Source: Bacillus sp. cl95 (GTDB lineage: Bacteria > Bacillota > Bacilli > Bacillales > Cytobacillaceae). Taken from it: a stretch of DNA of 64,000 nucleotides. The stretch lies in the NCBI RefSeq assembly GCF_900115925.1, contig NZ_FOYF01000001.1, positions 310,001 to 374,000 of the forward strand. Direction: 5' to 3'. The notes below the pieces were generated by a model. The model was not told the DNA's origin, ran no database searches, and worked only from the letters and a program-made list of their open reading frames with translations. Positions 9,388 through 18,302 of the stretch are shown piece after piece; positions within the stretch are counted from its first letter, which is position 1; each line of letters opens with the position of its first letter. Both the position numbers and the translations under genes were made by a program.

Positions 9388-10664
9388 GCCTGAACCTCCT
9401 TGCCGGTTAAGAAATAGATGGTATCGAGTTCCACTTTTTTCGCAACAGCAATAACATCTTCCTTCTTCGCATTCTGCATTTCCTCAAGCCACTTTTCAAG
9501 GGTAATATCATACCCAGACACCACATTATGATAGAGAACCTCCACTAGTCCACGTGAAGTATCGATGGTTTCAAGCATTTGATTCTGAATGACAGCCTTT
9601 GTTTGTTCAAGTTCTTGGTCAGTGATTTCTCCGTTCTTCATCGCTTCTAGCTGTTCCTTTATAATGGTAACGGCTTGCTCATAGTTTTTCATATCTATAC
9701 CTGACATGACCATCATTAAGCCTTTATGACTTTCAAGACGGCTTGCTGCATAATAAGCAAGGCTAGCTTTTTCTCGTACATTTATGAATAACTTTGAATG
9801 AGAGAATCCACCATAAATTCCGTTAAATACTTGAAGTGCATAATAATCTGGATCCCCATACACAATATCTGTTCGGAAGCCCATATTGAGTTTCCCTTGT
9901 TTAATGTCCTGTTCTTCGATCACTTCATTCACGTCGGTTCGTTTGTTGCTATTTGTCTTTTCAACCCGTTTGGCTGCACGTGGTTCAAACTTAAGCATTT
10001 CAGCTGCCAATGACTCAACTTCTTTGGAATCCACATCACCAATTACGTAAAAATCCATTTCATCTTCGGCAAAAGCTTTTTGATAATAAGTATAAAGGCT
10101 TTCTGCAGTGATCGCCTCAACATCATCCATTTCACCATTCACATGGAGTGCATAAGGTTCACCCTTACACATTTCCTGTACCAATCGGAAGTTAGAATAT
10201 CGCATTTTATCATCGTAAACAGACTGGATACGTTGCTTTAACGTCCGTTTTTCACGGTCAAAAGAATCTGTGTGAAAAGCAGTTTCCTTTACATGTGGCT
10301 TAGTAAGGATTTCTGAAAAAAACTCAAAGCCCTTTTTGAGTAAAGGACTAGGGTCACTCAAAAATTTTTCATTGGCGATTTCAAGCGAAAAGCTCATGAC
10401 ATGATATTCACCTTTTTTCGCCAAATCCACAAATAAACTCGCTCCATATAGATCATCCAAATAAGATCGAAGCGCAGCAGTTGTTGGATACTTTTCAGAA
10501 CTGCTTTGCAGTACATGAGGAAGTAATGCCCTTTGAGTAACATCTTCTTTATTCAACGGAGCTTTCATTTTCCAAACTAAAGTATTTGTCTTGTATTTTT
10601 CCGTCTTTACGACATGAAGTTTATAGCCTTGCATGTTTGTTACTTTTTCCGCCATTACATCCAT
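9384..10664 (-). CDS. ymfF: M16-like protein YmfF (no zinc motif)
   Basis: 426-residue M16-fold protein that lacks the HxxEH zinc motif; the equivalent place reads LPHVLQSSS. It therefore resembles the regulatory half of M16 heterodimers. The C-terminal half carries the usual R/Y region (REKASLAYYAASRLESHKG). The start is the ATG at 10664 with GAAGGAGGACC upstream; the frame extends to 10715 but that stretch contains the ribosome site. It is coupled to ymfH by an ATGA overlap. Role in EF-P modification is taken from B. subtilis literature. Confidence 0.92.
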   Translation of the reverse strand: MDVMAEKVTNMQGYKLHVVKTEKYKTNTLVWKMKAPLNKEDVTQRALLPHVLQSSSEKYPTTAALRSYLDDLYGASLFVDLAKKGEYHVMSFSLEIANEKFLSDPSPLLKKGFEFFSEILTKPHVKETAFHTDSFDREKRTLKQRIQSVYDDKMRYSNFRLVQEMCKGEPYALHVNGEMDDVEAITAESLYTYYQKAFAEDEMDFYVIGDVDSKEVESLAAEMLKFEPRAAKRVEKTNSNKRTDVNEVIEEQDIKQGKLNMGFRTDIVYGDPDYYALQVFNGIYGGFSHSKLFINVREKASLAYYAASRLESHKGLMMVMSGIDMKNYEQAVTIIKEQLEAMKNGEITDQELEQTKAVIQNQMLETIDTSRGLVEVLYHNVVSGYDITLEKWLEEMQNAKKEDVIAVAKKVELDTIYFLTGKEVQA

Positions 10665-10849
10665 GTGCGGTCCTCCTTCATCTTTATGGACATTTTTCAT
10701 CCTTAGACACGTCATTGTTATCGTTTACAAATGAAATTAAACCTATTCTTACTATAATTTGTCAGGCTTATCCATTACAAGTATTAAGCAAAATTCAAAA
10801 TGCATACCTATTCCAAATACTAATACAAGATGATTGTTTTTTAGCTCCA

Positions 10850-10880
10850 TAATAAAAACTTCCGCACAACATGTACGGAA
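10850..10880 (-). terminator. Intrinsic terminator of the GGDEF gene
   Basis: On the minus strand TTCCGTACA pairs with TGTGCGGAA (9 bp with one U-G pair, loop UGU; 10860-10880). GTTTTT follows. It lies between the GGDEF gene stop and ymfF. Confidence 0.82.
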
Positions 10881-10885
10881 ATTTT

Positions 10886-11971
10886 CTATGAAGTCTTGTT
10901 AATTGCAGAATTTTTTTCTTCATTTCTATAACAGAATCCTGATTCCAAACAAGCCCTGTTCTTACCATTACTTTTGGCTTTATATAAAAGATCATCGGCA
11001 ATGCTTATGATTTCATTGGAGCTATACTCTTCCCGCCATAAAGCAACTCCAAAACTCATTGTAATCGTCCACTTCTCAGTCGTAAAATAAGCAAGATTAA
11101 GCTCGTGAAAGACCGTTTCCAAAAACATACTTAGTTTCGTTTCAGCACTTGCAGGTAGTAAGAAAGCAAGTTCTTCACCGCCATAACGAAAGGCTTGTCC
11201 TTCAAAATCGGCAGCAATCTTGGAGAAGATTTTCCCAATCGATCTAAGTACCTCATCACCAACCAAATGGCCATATTGATCATTAATGGACTTGAAATGG
11301 TCTATGTCCCCCATGATGAGAAGGTAAGGAGTTTTCCTATCAGTCAGATGGCGGAGATGCTCTTGAAAATGACGATGGTTATATAACCCTGTCAGATAAT
11401 CGGTCACAACCAGTTCATGATAAATTTCTTTCATTTTGAAATGCTTTCTTTCTCTTAGGACAATGAGAGAGCCAAATAATCCTACTACCCAAATAAATAT
11501 GAGGTTCATTCCTAAGATAAACCATAGTTTTTGAGGTGGAGAAGGCTCTTGCAAGAAAATAATCAAGTAACCAACGCTTGAAAAAAACGAAGCCGTAAAG
11601 GCACCTTTAGTCTGCCAATAGATTGTCGCATGCATAACAATTAGGATGCCAATCGGAAACAGCATACTTGTTACTCCGCCGGACAGGACTAGTAGCCATA
11701 TATAGGCGATAAAATCGAATAATATCCCTGTTTTTGTGAGTAATGAGAACATTTTATGATTTGGATCCATTTTTTCCAAAGCAATTTGGGAAATACAAAT
11801 ATAGATAATTCCAGAGAAAAACAAATAGGAGAATGTATCATGTTCAAATTGGAGAATATTGTCGATTGGCGGATAATAAAACATGAATCCACAAATAAAT
11901 ACGAAAATCCAACGGAGGTAAGAAAAAATCCGCTCAGTTTCATAATCATTTTGATAGAGTGATAACCTCAT
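10886..11971 (-). CDS. Membrane GGDEF diguanylate cyclase
   Basis: Predicted cyclic-di-GMP synthase. About six hydrophobic helices fill residues 15-172, followed by a GGDEF domain that opens with DYLTGLYNHRHF. The active-site loop is RYGGEEL, a GGEEF-type variant expected to be active. No RxxD inhibitory site precedes it. The substrate-binding GDIDHFKSINDQYGH is intact. I chose the ATG at 11971 because ACGAGGT lies six bases upstream; the ATG at 12025 (379 residues) has no clear ribosome site. It is isolated between the nucleoside transporter and ymfF, each with its own terminator. The input signal is unknown. Confidence 0.88.
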   Translation of the reverse strand: MRLSLYQNDYETERIFSYLRWIFVFICGFMFYYPPIDNILQFEHDTFSYLFFSGIIYICISQIALEKMDPNHKMFSLLTKTGILFDFIAYIWLLVLSGGVTSMLFPIGILIVMHATIYWQTKGAFTASFFSSVGYLIIFLQEPSPPQKLWFILGMNLIFIWVVGLFGSLIVLRERKHFKMKEIYHELVVTDYLTGLYNHRHFQEHLRHLTDRKTPYLLIMGDIDHFKSINDQYGHLVGDEVLRSIGKIFSKIAADFEGQAFRYGGEELAFLLPASAETKLSMFLETVFHELNLAYFTTEKWTITMSFGVALWREEYSSNEIISIADDLLYKAKSNGKNRACLESGFCYRNEEKNSAINKTS

Positions 11972-12090
11972 AGCTTTACCTCGTGATTCAGAATCAATAT
12001 TTTCAGTTTCTTCAAATTTTAACATAATTCACACAACATATAAAATGTAAAAGCGCTAAGTTTCACTAAAATAGCATATTAACTATTAGA

Positions 12091-12135
12091 AAATCAAAAT
12101 ACCTGCCCCCTTTTGATTAAAAGGGAAGCAGGTAT
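12091..12135 (-). terminator. Intrinsic terminator of the nup operon
   Basis: Long stem ATACCTGC (12099-12106) / GCAGGTAT (12128-12135), extended inside by CCCTTTT / AAAAGGG around GATT. TTTTGATTTT follows on the minus strand. It lies 65 bases after the last permease gene. Confidence 0.85.
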
Positions 12136-12200
12136 CATAATTTTTAAATAGAAATAATTATTACTGTGTAGTTTTCACTAAACAAATTATGTTTTGGATA

Positions 12201-13154
12201 TTAACGCTTACCTGAATCAAAAGTTTCCCCTGCTGCTTTAGGAGCACGTGAAGATTTAGAGAACGCTACTAAAGCAAGTAATGTTACAACATATGGGAAA
12301 ATCTTCAATATGATTGGCGGGAAAACTTGAAGCTCTGGAATTACTTGTGATACGTTCGCAATTGTACTTGCAAAACCAAAGAATAACGTAGCAGCTAAAA
12401 TTCCAAATGGTCGCCATTGGCCGAAAATTAAAGACGCTAGCGCCAAGAATCCAAGTCCTGCTACTGAGCCAGTAAATTCTCCAGCATAAGTCAAGATAAT
12501 CAGCGCACCGCCTAAGCCAGCAAATGCCCCTGAGATCATAACTCCGCTATAGCGGATTCTTCTAACATTTACACCTGCCGCCTCTGCAGCTTGTGGGAAT
12601 TCACCACATGCTCTTAAGCGTAGACCGAACTTTGTTTTATATAGAATAAAAGTACTCACTATCAGTATCAATAAGATAAACCATGTCGTTACATAGGTTT
12701 TTGTAAAAAATAGATCCCCAATGACTGGAATAGAAGACAAGCCCGGAATATTCATTGGTGAGAATCCATTAGTAATACGAATATTACCACTACCTGTCAT
12801 ATTTCTAGCTAAAAATACTGTTAGGGCAGCAGCAATCATGTTAATGGCTGTACCACTAATAATTTGATTGGCACTTAAGTTAATACTAGCAAATGCATGC
12901 AATAAGGAAAACAATACCCCAGCTACCATGGCAACTAATAAACTAAGCCAAAGAATCATATCATTATTAGGGTAGATATCTTGAAAATGGTTAACAGTTA
13001 ATGCTCCAGCAAATGCACCAATGATCATTAAACCTTCTAATCCAATATTGACGATACCGCTTCTTTCACTAAATAAACCGCCTAATGCAGTAATTAAAAG
13101 GGGAATGGTAAATACAATAGCATAAGGAAATATTTGTTCTATGATGGTCCACAT
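12201..13154 (-). CDS. nupQ: Nucleoside ABC transporter permease (NupQ-like)
   Basis: Integral membrane permease of the branched-chain/ribose type, 317 residues with about eight to nine hydrophobic helices. The conserved loop LRACGEFPQAAEAAGVNVRRIRY contacts the ATPase. It starts one base after the upstream permease stop, so the two are coupled. Orthologues (NupQ/YufQ) import guanosine in B. subtilis. The family assignment is firm; the exact substrate is inferred from the BMP-type binding protein and the gene order. Confidence 0.88.
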   Translation of the reverse strand: MWTIIEQIFPYAIVFTIPLLITALGGLFSERSGIVNIGLEGLMIIGAFAGALTVNHFQDIYPNNDMILWLSLLVAMVAGVLFSLLHAFASINLSANQIISGTAINMIAAALTVFLARNMTGSGNIRITNGFSPMNIPGLSSIPVIGDLFFTKTYVTTWFILLILIVSTFILYKTKFGLRLRACGEFPQAAEAAGVNVRRIRYSGVMISGAFAGLGGALIILTYAGEFTGSVAGLGFLALASLIFGQWRPFGILAATLFFGFASTIANVSQVIPELQVFPPIILKIFPYVVTLLALVAFSKSSRAPKAAGETFDSGKR

Positions 13155-13155
13155 T

Positions 13156-14235
13156 TTACGATTCTCCCTTCTTTGTTGCAGTACCTTTCACGGCATTAGC
13201 GTCAGATTTATTTTTACGTTTTTTGCTAAGCATTCTCTCGATTAAGACACTTGTTGCGGCAAAGTAAATGATAATAGCGATAATTGTGTTTGCAAGTTCA
13301 GGTGGTATTTCTGTCATTGCATTCATAAAACCTGTACCTGAGTATAGAATTCCAAAAAGGATGGCTGCAAAGAATACACCAAATGGAGTGTTCGCACCTA
13401 GTAACGATACCGCAATACCATCATATCCCATAGTTGGAAGTATACCAATTTGAATAACGTTAGCATTCCCTGCATACATGCTAACTCCACCAATCCCAGC
13501 AAGAGCACCTGAAATCAACATGGACAAGATGATATTTCTATTTACACGCATACCTGCATACTCTGCTGCATGTCGGTTGAAACCTACTGCCTTTAATTCG
13601 AACCCTAAAGTTGTCTTATCAATGATAAAAGCAATAATAAATACTGTTATCACGGAAAGGAACAAGCCCAAATTGATGTAAGATCCATCAAACATTTCCG
13701 TTAAGAATGGAGCTTTCAAAGTAGCTTTATCTGCTAGTGCTTTTGATTCTGTTTCTAGGAATTCTCCTTTGAAATATCCAGGAACGACGTAGTAAACTGT
13801 CCAGTAAGCGATCCAGTTCATCATAATCGTTGAAACAACCTCGTGCACATTAAACTTCGCTTTAAGCAATCCAGGAATATATGCCCATAGCGCTCCACCT
13901 AAAAGACCAGCTAAGACCATTACAACCAGCAAGACAGGTCGTGAAAAATCATATGTTAATCCAACCATTGTTGCACAAAGGCCACCGATTAACATTTGAC
14001 CTGCAGCACCAATATTGAAAAGACCTGTTCGGAATGCAAACATTACAGAAAGTCCTGTGAAAATTAACGGTGTCGCAGTAGCTAAAGTATTTCCAATACG
14101 TTCTGTGCTTTTAAGTGCACCTTGCAAAAGGTACGTATATCCTTCAATAGGGTTACTTCCTATTATGAGCATCAAGATGCCCCCAGCAATAAGCCCTAAA
14201 AGAACTGCTATTATTGATACGATTGTATTTCTCAT
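13156..14235 (-). CDS. nupP: Nucleoside ABC transporter permease (NupP-like)
   Basis: Second permease subunit, 359 residues, with about ten hydrophobic segments. Its coupling loop reads ELKAVGFNRHAAEYAGMRVN. The C-terminal tail is basic and soluble (KKRKNKSDANAVKG). The ATG at 14235 overlaps the nupO stop by four bases. It forms the transmembrane channel together with the NupQ-like subunit. Confidence 0.88.
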   Translation of the reverse strand: MRNTIVSIIAVLLGLIAGGILMLIIGSNPIEGYTYLLQGALKSTERIGNTLATATPLIFTGLSVMFAFRTGLFNIGAAGQMLIGGLCATMVGLTYDFSRPVLLVVMVLAGLLGGALWAYIPGLLKAKFNVHEVVSTIMMNWIAYWTVYYVVPGYFKGEFLETESKALADKATLKAPFLTEMFDGSYINLGLFLSVITVFIIAFIIDKTTLGFELKAVGFNRHAAEYAGMRVNRNIILSMLISGALAGIGGVSMYAGNANVIQIGILPTMGYDGIAVSLLGANTPFGVFFAAILFGILYSGTGFMNAMTEIPPELANTIIAIIIYFAATSVLIERMLSKKRKNKSDANAVKGTATKKGES

Positions 14236-15755
14236 TTGCTTGTCTCCTTACCTACTCCTGCCATCATAAGTCCAACTTCATTCTCATTGGTTTCAGCAGC
14301 ATTCAAAATACCCACAAGGTCACCGTTGTTAACAATAGCGATTCTATCTGATAACTGTAGAACTTCATCTAGTTCTAAAGAAACTAGTAAAACTGCCTTT
14401 CCGCTATCACGATGCTGAATCAATCTTTGATGGATATACTCAATCGAGCCAACATCTAATCCCCTAGTTGGTTGTACAGCAATTAATAAATCGGGATTTA
14501 ACTCTAATTCTCTTCCTATAATGGCCTTTTGTTGGTTTCCTCCAGATAAAGTCCTCGCAATAGAGGCTCCACCTTCACCAGAGCGAACATCGAAATTTTG
14601 AAGTATCTTATTAGCATACTCCTTAATTGCTGATCCATTTAATAATCCATTTTTTGAGAAAGGTCTTCTATTATAAACCTCTAAAACCATGTTGGATTCC
14701 ATCGTATAATCCAAGACCAACCCACGTTTATGTCTATCTTCTGGAATATGTCCTATTCCACTTTCAATTCTTTGGCGGATAGGGAAGTTTGTAATCTCTT
14801 CACCATTTAATAAGACTTGTCCTGACTCAGCTTTTCGAAGACCTGAAATAACCTCAACCAGTTCGCTTTGACCATTTCCTTCTACACCTGCAATCCCAAC
14901 TATTTCTCCCTTTCTTACTTCGAGGGAAAAATTCTTAAGCCCCATTACTTTTCTGTTATTTTTCGCAGACACATTATCTATTGTTAGTACTACATCACCT
15001 GGAGTACTTTCTTTCTTATCCACTTTGAAATTAACATGACGGCCAACCATCATTTCTGCAAGACTTGCTTCGCTTGCATCTGCAACCGTCACAGTTCCAA
15101 TTGATTTTCCTCGTCTAATAACTGTGCAACGGTCTGCAACAGCTTTAATTTCTTTAAGTTTATGAGTGATGATAATAATAGATTTACCTTCATTAATAAG
15201 GTTTCGCATGATTTTCATTAATTCTTCAATTTCATTTGGAGTTAAAACGGCTGTTGGTTCATCAAAAATCAAAACTTCAGCTTCGCGATACAACATTTTC
15301 ATGATTTCAACACGTTGTTGCATACCTACAGAAATATCCTCAATCTTCGCGTAAGGATCAACATTCAAACCATAGTGCTTTGACAATTCTGCAATCTTTT
15401 TTGCAGCTTTTTCTGTATCCAGCACCAAACCTTTAAGGGGCTCACTACCAAGAATAATATTTTCTGTTACAGTAAAATTCTCTACAAGTTTAAAATGTTG
15501 GTGCACCATACCAATGCCGAGATGATTTGCAACATTTGGATTAGAAATCTTAACTTCTTTTCCAATTACTTTTATCATCCCTTTTTCAGGCTGATACATC
15601 CCGAATAAAACACCCATTAAAGTGGATTTACCCGCTCCATTTTCGCCCAATAGAGCATGTACTTCCCCTTTTTTCAAAGACAGAGAAATATTATCATTCG
15701 CTACAATACCAGGGAATTCTTTTCTAATATTAAGCATCTCAACTACATAACTCAT
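14232..15755 (-). CDS. nupO: Nucleoside ABC transporter ATP-binding protein (NupO-like)
   Basis: ATPase with two ABC domains in one chain, 507 residues. The first has Walker A GENGAGKST and signature SVGMQQRVEI. The second has a changed Walker A region (GVEGNGQSEL) and signature LSGGNQQKAI, a split usual for RbsA/YufO-type proteins. The ATG at 15755 gives MSYVVEMLNIRKEFPGI, with AAGGTGAG upstream. The frame extends to 15806, where a GTG/ATG start is less likely. A terminator hairpin lies between it and the binding-protein gene, which should lower its expression relative to that gene. Confidence 0.9.
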   Translation of the reverse strand: MSYVVEMLNIRKEFPGIVANDNISLSLKKGEVHALLGENGAGKSTLMGVLFGMYQPEKGMIKVIGKEVKISNPNVANHLGIGMVHQHFKLVENFTVTENIILGSEPLKGLVLDTEKAAKKIAELSKHYGLNVDPYAKIEDISVGMQQRVEIMKMLYREAEVLIFDEPTAVLTPNEIEELMKIMRNLINEGKSIIIITHKLKEIKAVADRCTVIRRGKSIGTVTVADASEASLAEMMVGRHVNFKVDKKESTPGDVVLTIDNVSAKNNRKVMGLKNFSLEVRKGEIVGIAGVEGNGQSELVEVISGLRKAESGQVLLNGEEITNFPIRQRIESGIGHIPEDRHKRGLVLDYTMESNMVLEVYNRRPFSKNGLLNGSAIKEYANKILQNFDVRSGEGGASIARTLSGGNQQKAIIGRELELNPDLLIAVQPTRGLDVGSIEYIHQRLIQHRDSGKAVLLVSLELDEVLQLSDRIAIVNNGDLVGILNAAETNENEVGLMMAGVGKETSK

Positions 15756-15883
15756 AGTAGCACTCACCTTTTTATTTATTTCCATTACTTTTAGGGAGTC
15801 CCCCACCCAGTGATAAAAATCTTTTATCTCACATTAACCATTCTGATAAATTTACAAAAAATTTCAAATTTAGTCTATTGAGA

Positions 15884-15917
15884 GATAAAAGAGACGGAAA
15901 GAACCGTCTCTTTTATC
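15884..15917 (-). terminator. Internal terminator between binding protein and ATPase genes
   Basis: Perfect 14-bp stem GATAAAAGAGACGG (15884-15897) / CCGTCTCTTTTATC (15904-15917), loop AAAGAA. It begins 6 bases after the binding-protein stop. It likely acts as a partial terminator or an mRNA 3' stabiliser so that more binding protein than ATPase is made. Confidence 0.8.
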
Positions 15918-15923
15918 ACTAGA

Positions 15924-17021
15924 TTACTTAAATAAAGAACCTTGTTCAGCAGCGACTTTAATATCACCAGATTTGATCTTTTCAAAAATATCTTTAACTT
16001 TAGTTACAGTTTCTTCGCTTAAGTTAGGATTTTTTTCTGGTAAACCAATACCGTCGTTTTTAGCATCAAATGTAAGTGTTTGTCCGCCAGGGAATTTACC
16101 TTCAGTCTCAAGTTTAACCATATCTAGAGCTACTTGGTCTAATTTCTTCATTGCAGAAGTTAAGATGATTGACTTATCGCCATCATATTTACCATCTTCA
16201 AATTGGTCTACGTCAACTCCATCGATCCAAACCTTTTCGCCTGCTTTAGCACGTGTTTTTGCTTCGTTGATTGCACCAACACCAACACCACCAGCAGCAG
16301 TAAAGATTACATCAACACCACGGTCAAACATTTGAGCAGCAATTTGTTGTCCAGCAGCTACGTTATCAAAAGAACCTTGATAAATAACGTTTTCAGCTTT
16401 AATGCTCATATTTGTGCCTAGATTTTCATTTGCGTATTTAACACCTTGTTGGAATCCCCAGTTGAACTTTTGAACCGCAGGAATTTCCATACCACCGATG
16501 AAGCCAGCTTCTCCTTCTTTCAACTCAAGAGCAGTAGCAACACCAGCCATGAATCCTGATTCGTGTTCTGCGAAGAATACAGCCACAGTGTTTTCCTTAA
16601 CAACTGGCTTGTAGTCACCAGAGTGTGGATTTCCATCAATGATTACAAACTTAGCATCTTTGTATTTATCTTGAGCCTTGAAAACAGCTGTTTCAAACTT
16701 GAAACCAGGAGTTACAACAAAATTGTATCCTGCATCAATTAAGTTACCAATTTCTTTTAAGTAATCGCCTTCAGTATTTCCAGCTGGTTTAAGATACTTT
16801 TCTTTAATTCCAAGCTCATCTTTTGCCTTTAAGATACCTTCCCATGTACCTTGATTGAACGATTTGTCATCAATTGTACCTGAATCAGTAACCATACCTA
16901 CTTTAAGAGCTTCTTTACCATCTTTACTTCCGTTACCTTCTTCTTTACCCGAGCAAGCTCCTAAAAGAGTTCCTGCTGCAAGAACCAATGACATAGCTAA
17001 ACCAAATTTACGCTTTTTCAA
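15924..17021 (-). CDS. nupN: BMP-family nucleoside-binding lipoprotein (NupN-like)
   Basis: Extracytoplasmic substrate-binding lipoprotein of 365 residues, Med/BMP (PnrA-like) family. The signal peptide ends in a lipobox with cysteine at 23 (TLLGAC). The mature domain opens with KVGMVTDSGTIDDKSFNQGTWEG, the family hallmark, split here as the ligand-binding motif TDSGTIDDKSFNQ. The start is TTG at 17021 behind AGGGGGAC. It follows ymfC by 87 bases and heads the transporter. Guanosine or a related purine nucleoside is the likely ligand by family. Confidence 0.92.
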   Translation of the reverse strand: MKKRKFGLAMSLVLAAGTLLGACSGKEEGNGSKDGKEALKVGMVTDSGTIDDKSFNQGTWEGILKAKDELGIKEKYLKPAGNTEGDYLKEIGNLIDAGYNFVVTPGFKFETAVFKAQDKYKDAKFVIIDGNPHSGDYKPVVKENTVAVFFAEHESGFMAGVATALELKEGEAGFIGGMEIPAVQKFNWGFQQGVKYANENLGTNMSIKAENVIYQGSFDNVAAGQQIAAQMFDRGVDVIFTAAGGVGVGAINEAKTRAKAGEKVWIDGVDVDQFEDGKYDGDKSIILTSAMKKLDQVALDMVKLETEGKFPGGQTLTFDAKNDGIGLPEKNPNLSEETVTKVKDIFEKIKSGDIKVAAEQGSLFK

Positions 17022-17108
17022 GGTTTTGTCCCCCTAAGGAAATGTTTTTAGATTTTGTAGAAATGACTTTAAAACACGAATGAATGCGTTTTCAATACCC
17101 TCAAAAAA

Positions 17109-17834
17109 TTAAATTCTTTTTCTAAGTACATGAAAACTGAATTTATCGGCCTTAAAGTAGTTTACCGAATACAGAATTGGTTCATCCATTTCATCGAAGT
17201 GCATTTGCTTGAGAACAAGTAATGCAGTTTCTGGCTCACATTCAAGGATCGGTGAAATTTTCTCGTGATATCCAATGGGCTCGATTTGAGCGACCGCATA
17301 TGTAATTCTCCGGTTCGCTTCTCCTTCGAGGATATTCAAGATAGATTCCTCATCATGAGAAAAAGTTTCGGGAAGAATGTTTACTGGTATTTTATCTACA
17401 CAATAAACAACCGGTTCTCCATTGGCGGTTCTTACCCTTTCCAACACGACAATATCATCATCCGCTGAACATGTGAAACGACGAATATCTTCTTCGGTAG
17501 GACCTTGTGTCAATGAACTTAGAAAAATTGTTCCTGGCTTCATTCCTGCTTGTTTGATCATATTCGTGACACTGTTCAACTGTTCGATCCCTGAAGTAAA
17601 CAATGGCTTTGCACTTACAAAAGTACCGACACCATGGCGACGGATGATTACGTTTTCTTCTTCAAGAATTCGTAACGCTTCCCTCAGTGTTGCCCTGCTT
17701 ACTCCTAAATGTTTGGCAAGATCAAACTCCGAAGGAAGTTTTTCTCTTTCTTTATAAATACCCTCTTCGATATCTTGCTTCAACCGATCGATCACTTGTA
17801 AATACAAATGCCGGTTATCTGACTTAATTGACAT
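17109..17834 (-). CDS. ymfC: GntR/HutC-family repressor YmfC
   Basis: Transcription factor of 241 residues. The N-terminal winged helix (about 8-75) contains [23 protein letters not shown], and a UTRA effector-binding domain fills about 95-238. The ATG at 17834 has a perfect GGAGG upstream. A perfect 18-bp palindrome lies just before the gene, so it probably represses itself and the downstream transporter. The ligand is unknown; a nucleoside or sugar phosphate is plausible from the neighbours. Confidence 0.9.
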   Translation of the reverse strand: MSIKSDNRHLYLQVIDRLKQDIEEGIYKEREKLPSEFDLAKHLGVSRATLREALRILEEENVIIRRHGVGTFVSAKPLFTSGIEQLNSVTNMIKQAGMKPGTIFLSSLTQGPTEEDIRRFTCSADDDIVVLERVRTANGEPVVYCVDKIPVNILPETFSHDEESILNILEGEANRRITYAVAQIEPIGYHEKISPILECEPETALLVLKQMHFDEMDEPILYSVNYFKADKFSFHVLRKRI

Positions 17835-17861
17835 GCAGGTTCCTCCAACCATTTTCCTAAG

Positions 17862-17879
17862 ACATCAGACATCTGATGT
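17862..17879. promoter_or_regulatory. Candidate YmfC operator
   Basis: Perfect inverted repeat ACATCAGA-CA-TCTGATGT, 28 bases upstream of the ymfC start. A candidate minus-strand -10 (TATAGT, 17905-17910) lies upstream, so the palindrome would cover about +19 to +36 and could block elongation. No second copy was found near nupN. Assignment to YmfC is inference from position. Confidence 0.6.
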
Positions 17880-18190
17880 TCAATCATTCCTACTAATCGA
17901 AAATACTATAACACTTTTTTTCTTATAAATAAATAGGGTTTCATCAATTTGTCGAAAAAAGCTCACAAGTTAAAATTAATATTTAATTCAGTCCCAAATA
18001 CCTATAAAATTTGGTATAATTAGAGGCGAAAAAGCCAGAAAACATACATTATTTGTAAATAACTTTATTATTTTCCAAAAAATAGATTTTCTAATACTGA
18101 GATAGTCATATTGGAAACGTTTTTAATAGTATGGCATATAACTTTTTTTGACAAGATTCGATAGATGGGAACAGGAGAATTTTTTTCCAA
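17880..18190. other. Intergenic region without a gene
   Basis: Very AT-rich gap between ymfC and the spoIIIE terminator. Apart from the ymfC -10 candidate at 17905-17910 I see no open frame, RNA gene or repeat here. A TATAAT on the plus strand near 18015 leads to no gene. Confidence 0.6.
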
Positions 18191-18225
18191 CAGAAAAATC
18201 CGGGAGAACCTCCCGGATTTTTCTG
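18191..18225 (-). terminator. Intrinsic terminator of spoIIIE
   Basis: Perfect 15-bp stem (18191-18205 and 18211-18225) with GC core CCGGGA / TCCCGG followed by ATTTTTCTG on both strands, so it can work in either direction. It lies 78 bases after the spoIIIE stop. Confidence 0.82.
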
Positions 18226-18302
18226 TGCAAATTCTCATGATTAGTCATTAAGAATTACATATATGGGAATGCATCTTTTACTAGCCTGCTGAGTTATACC
18301 CC

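Noticed and set aside
18001-18025. Plus-strand TATAAT-like promoter
   Set aside because: No -35 element and no gene downstream on that strand.
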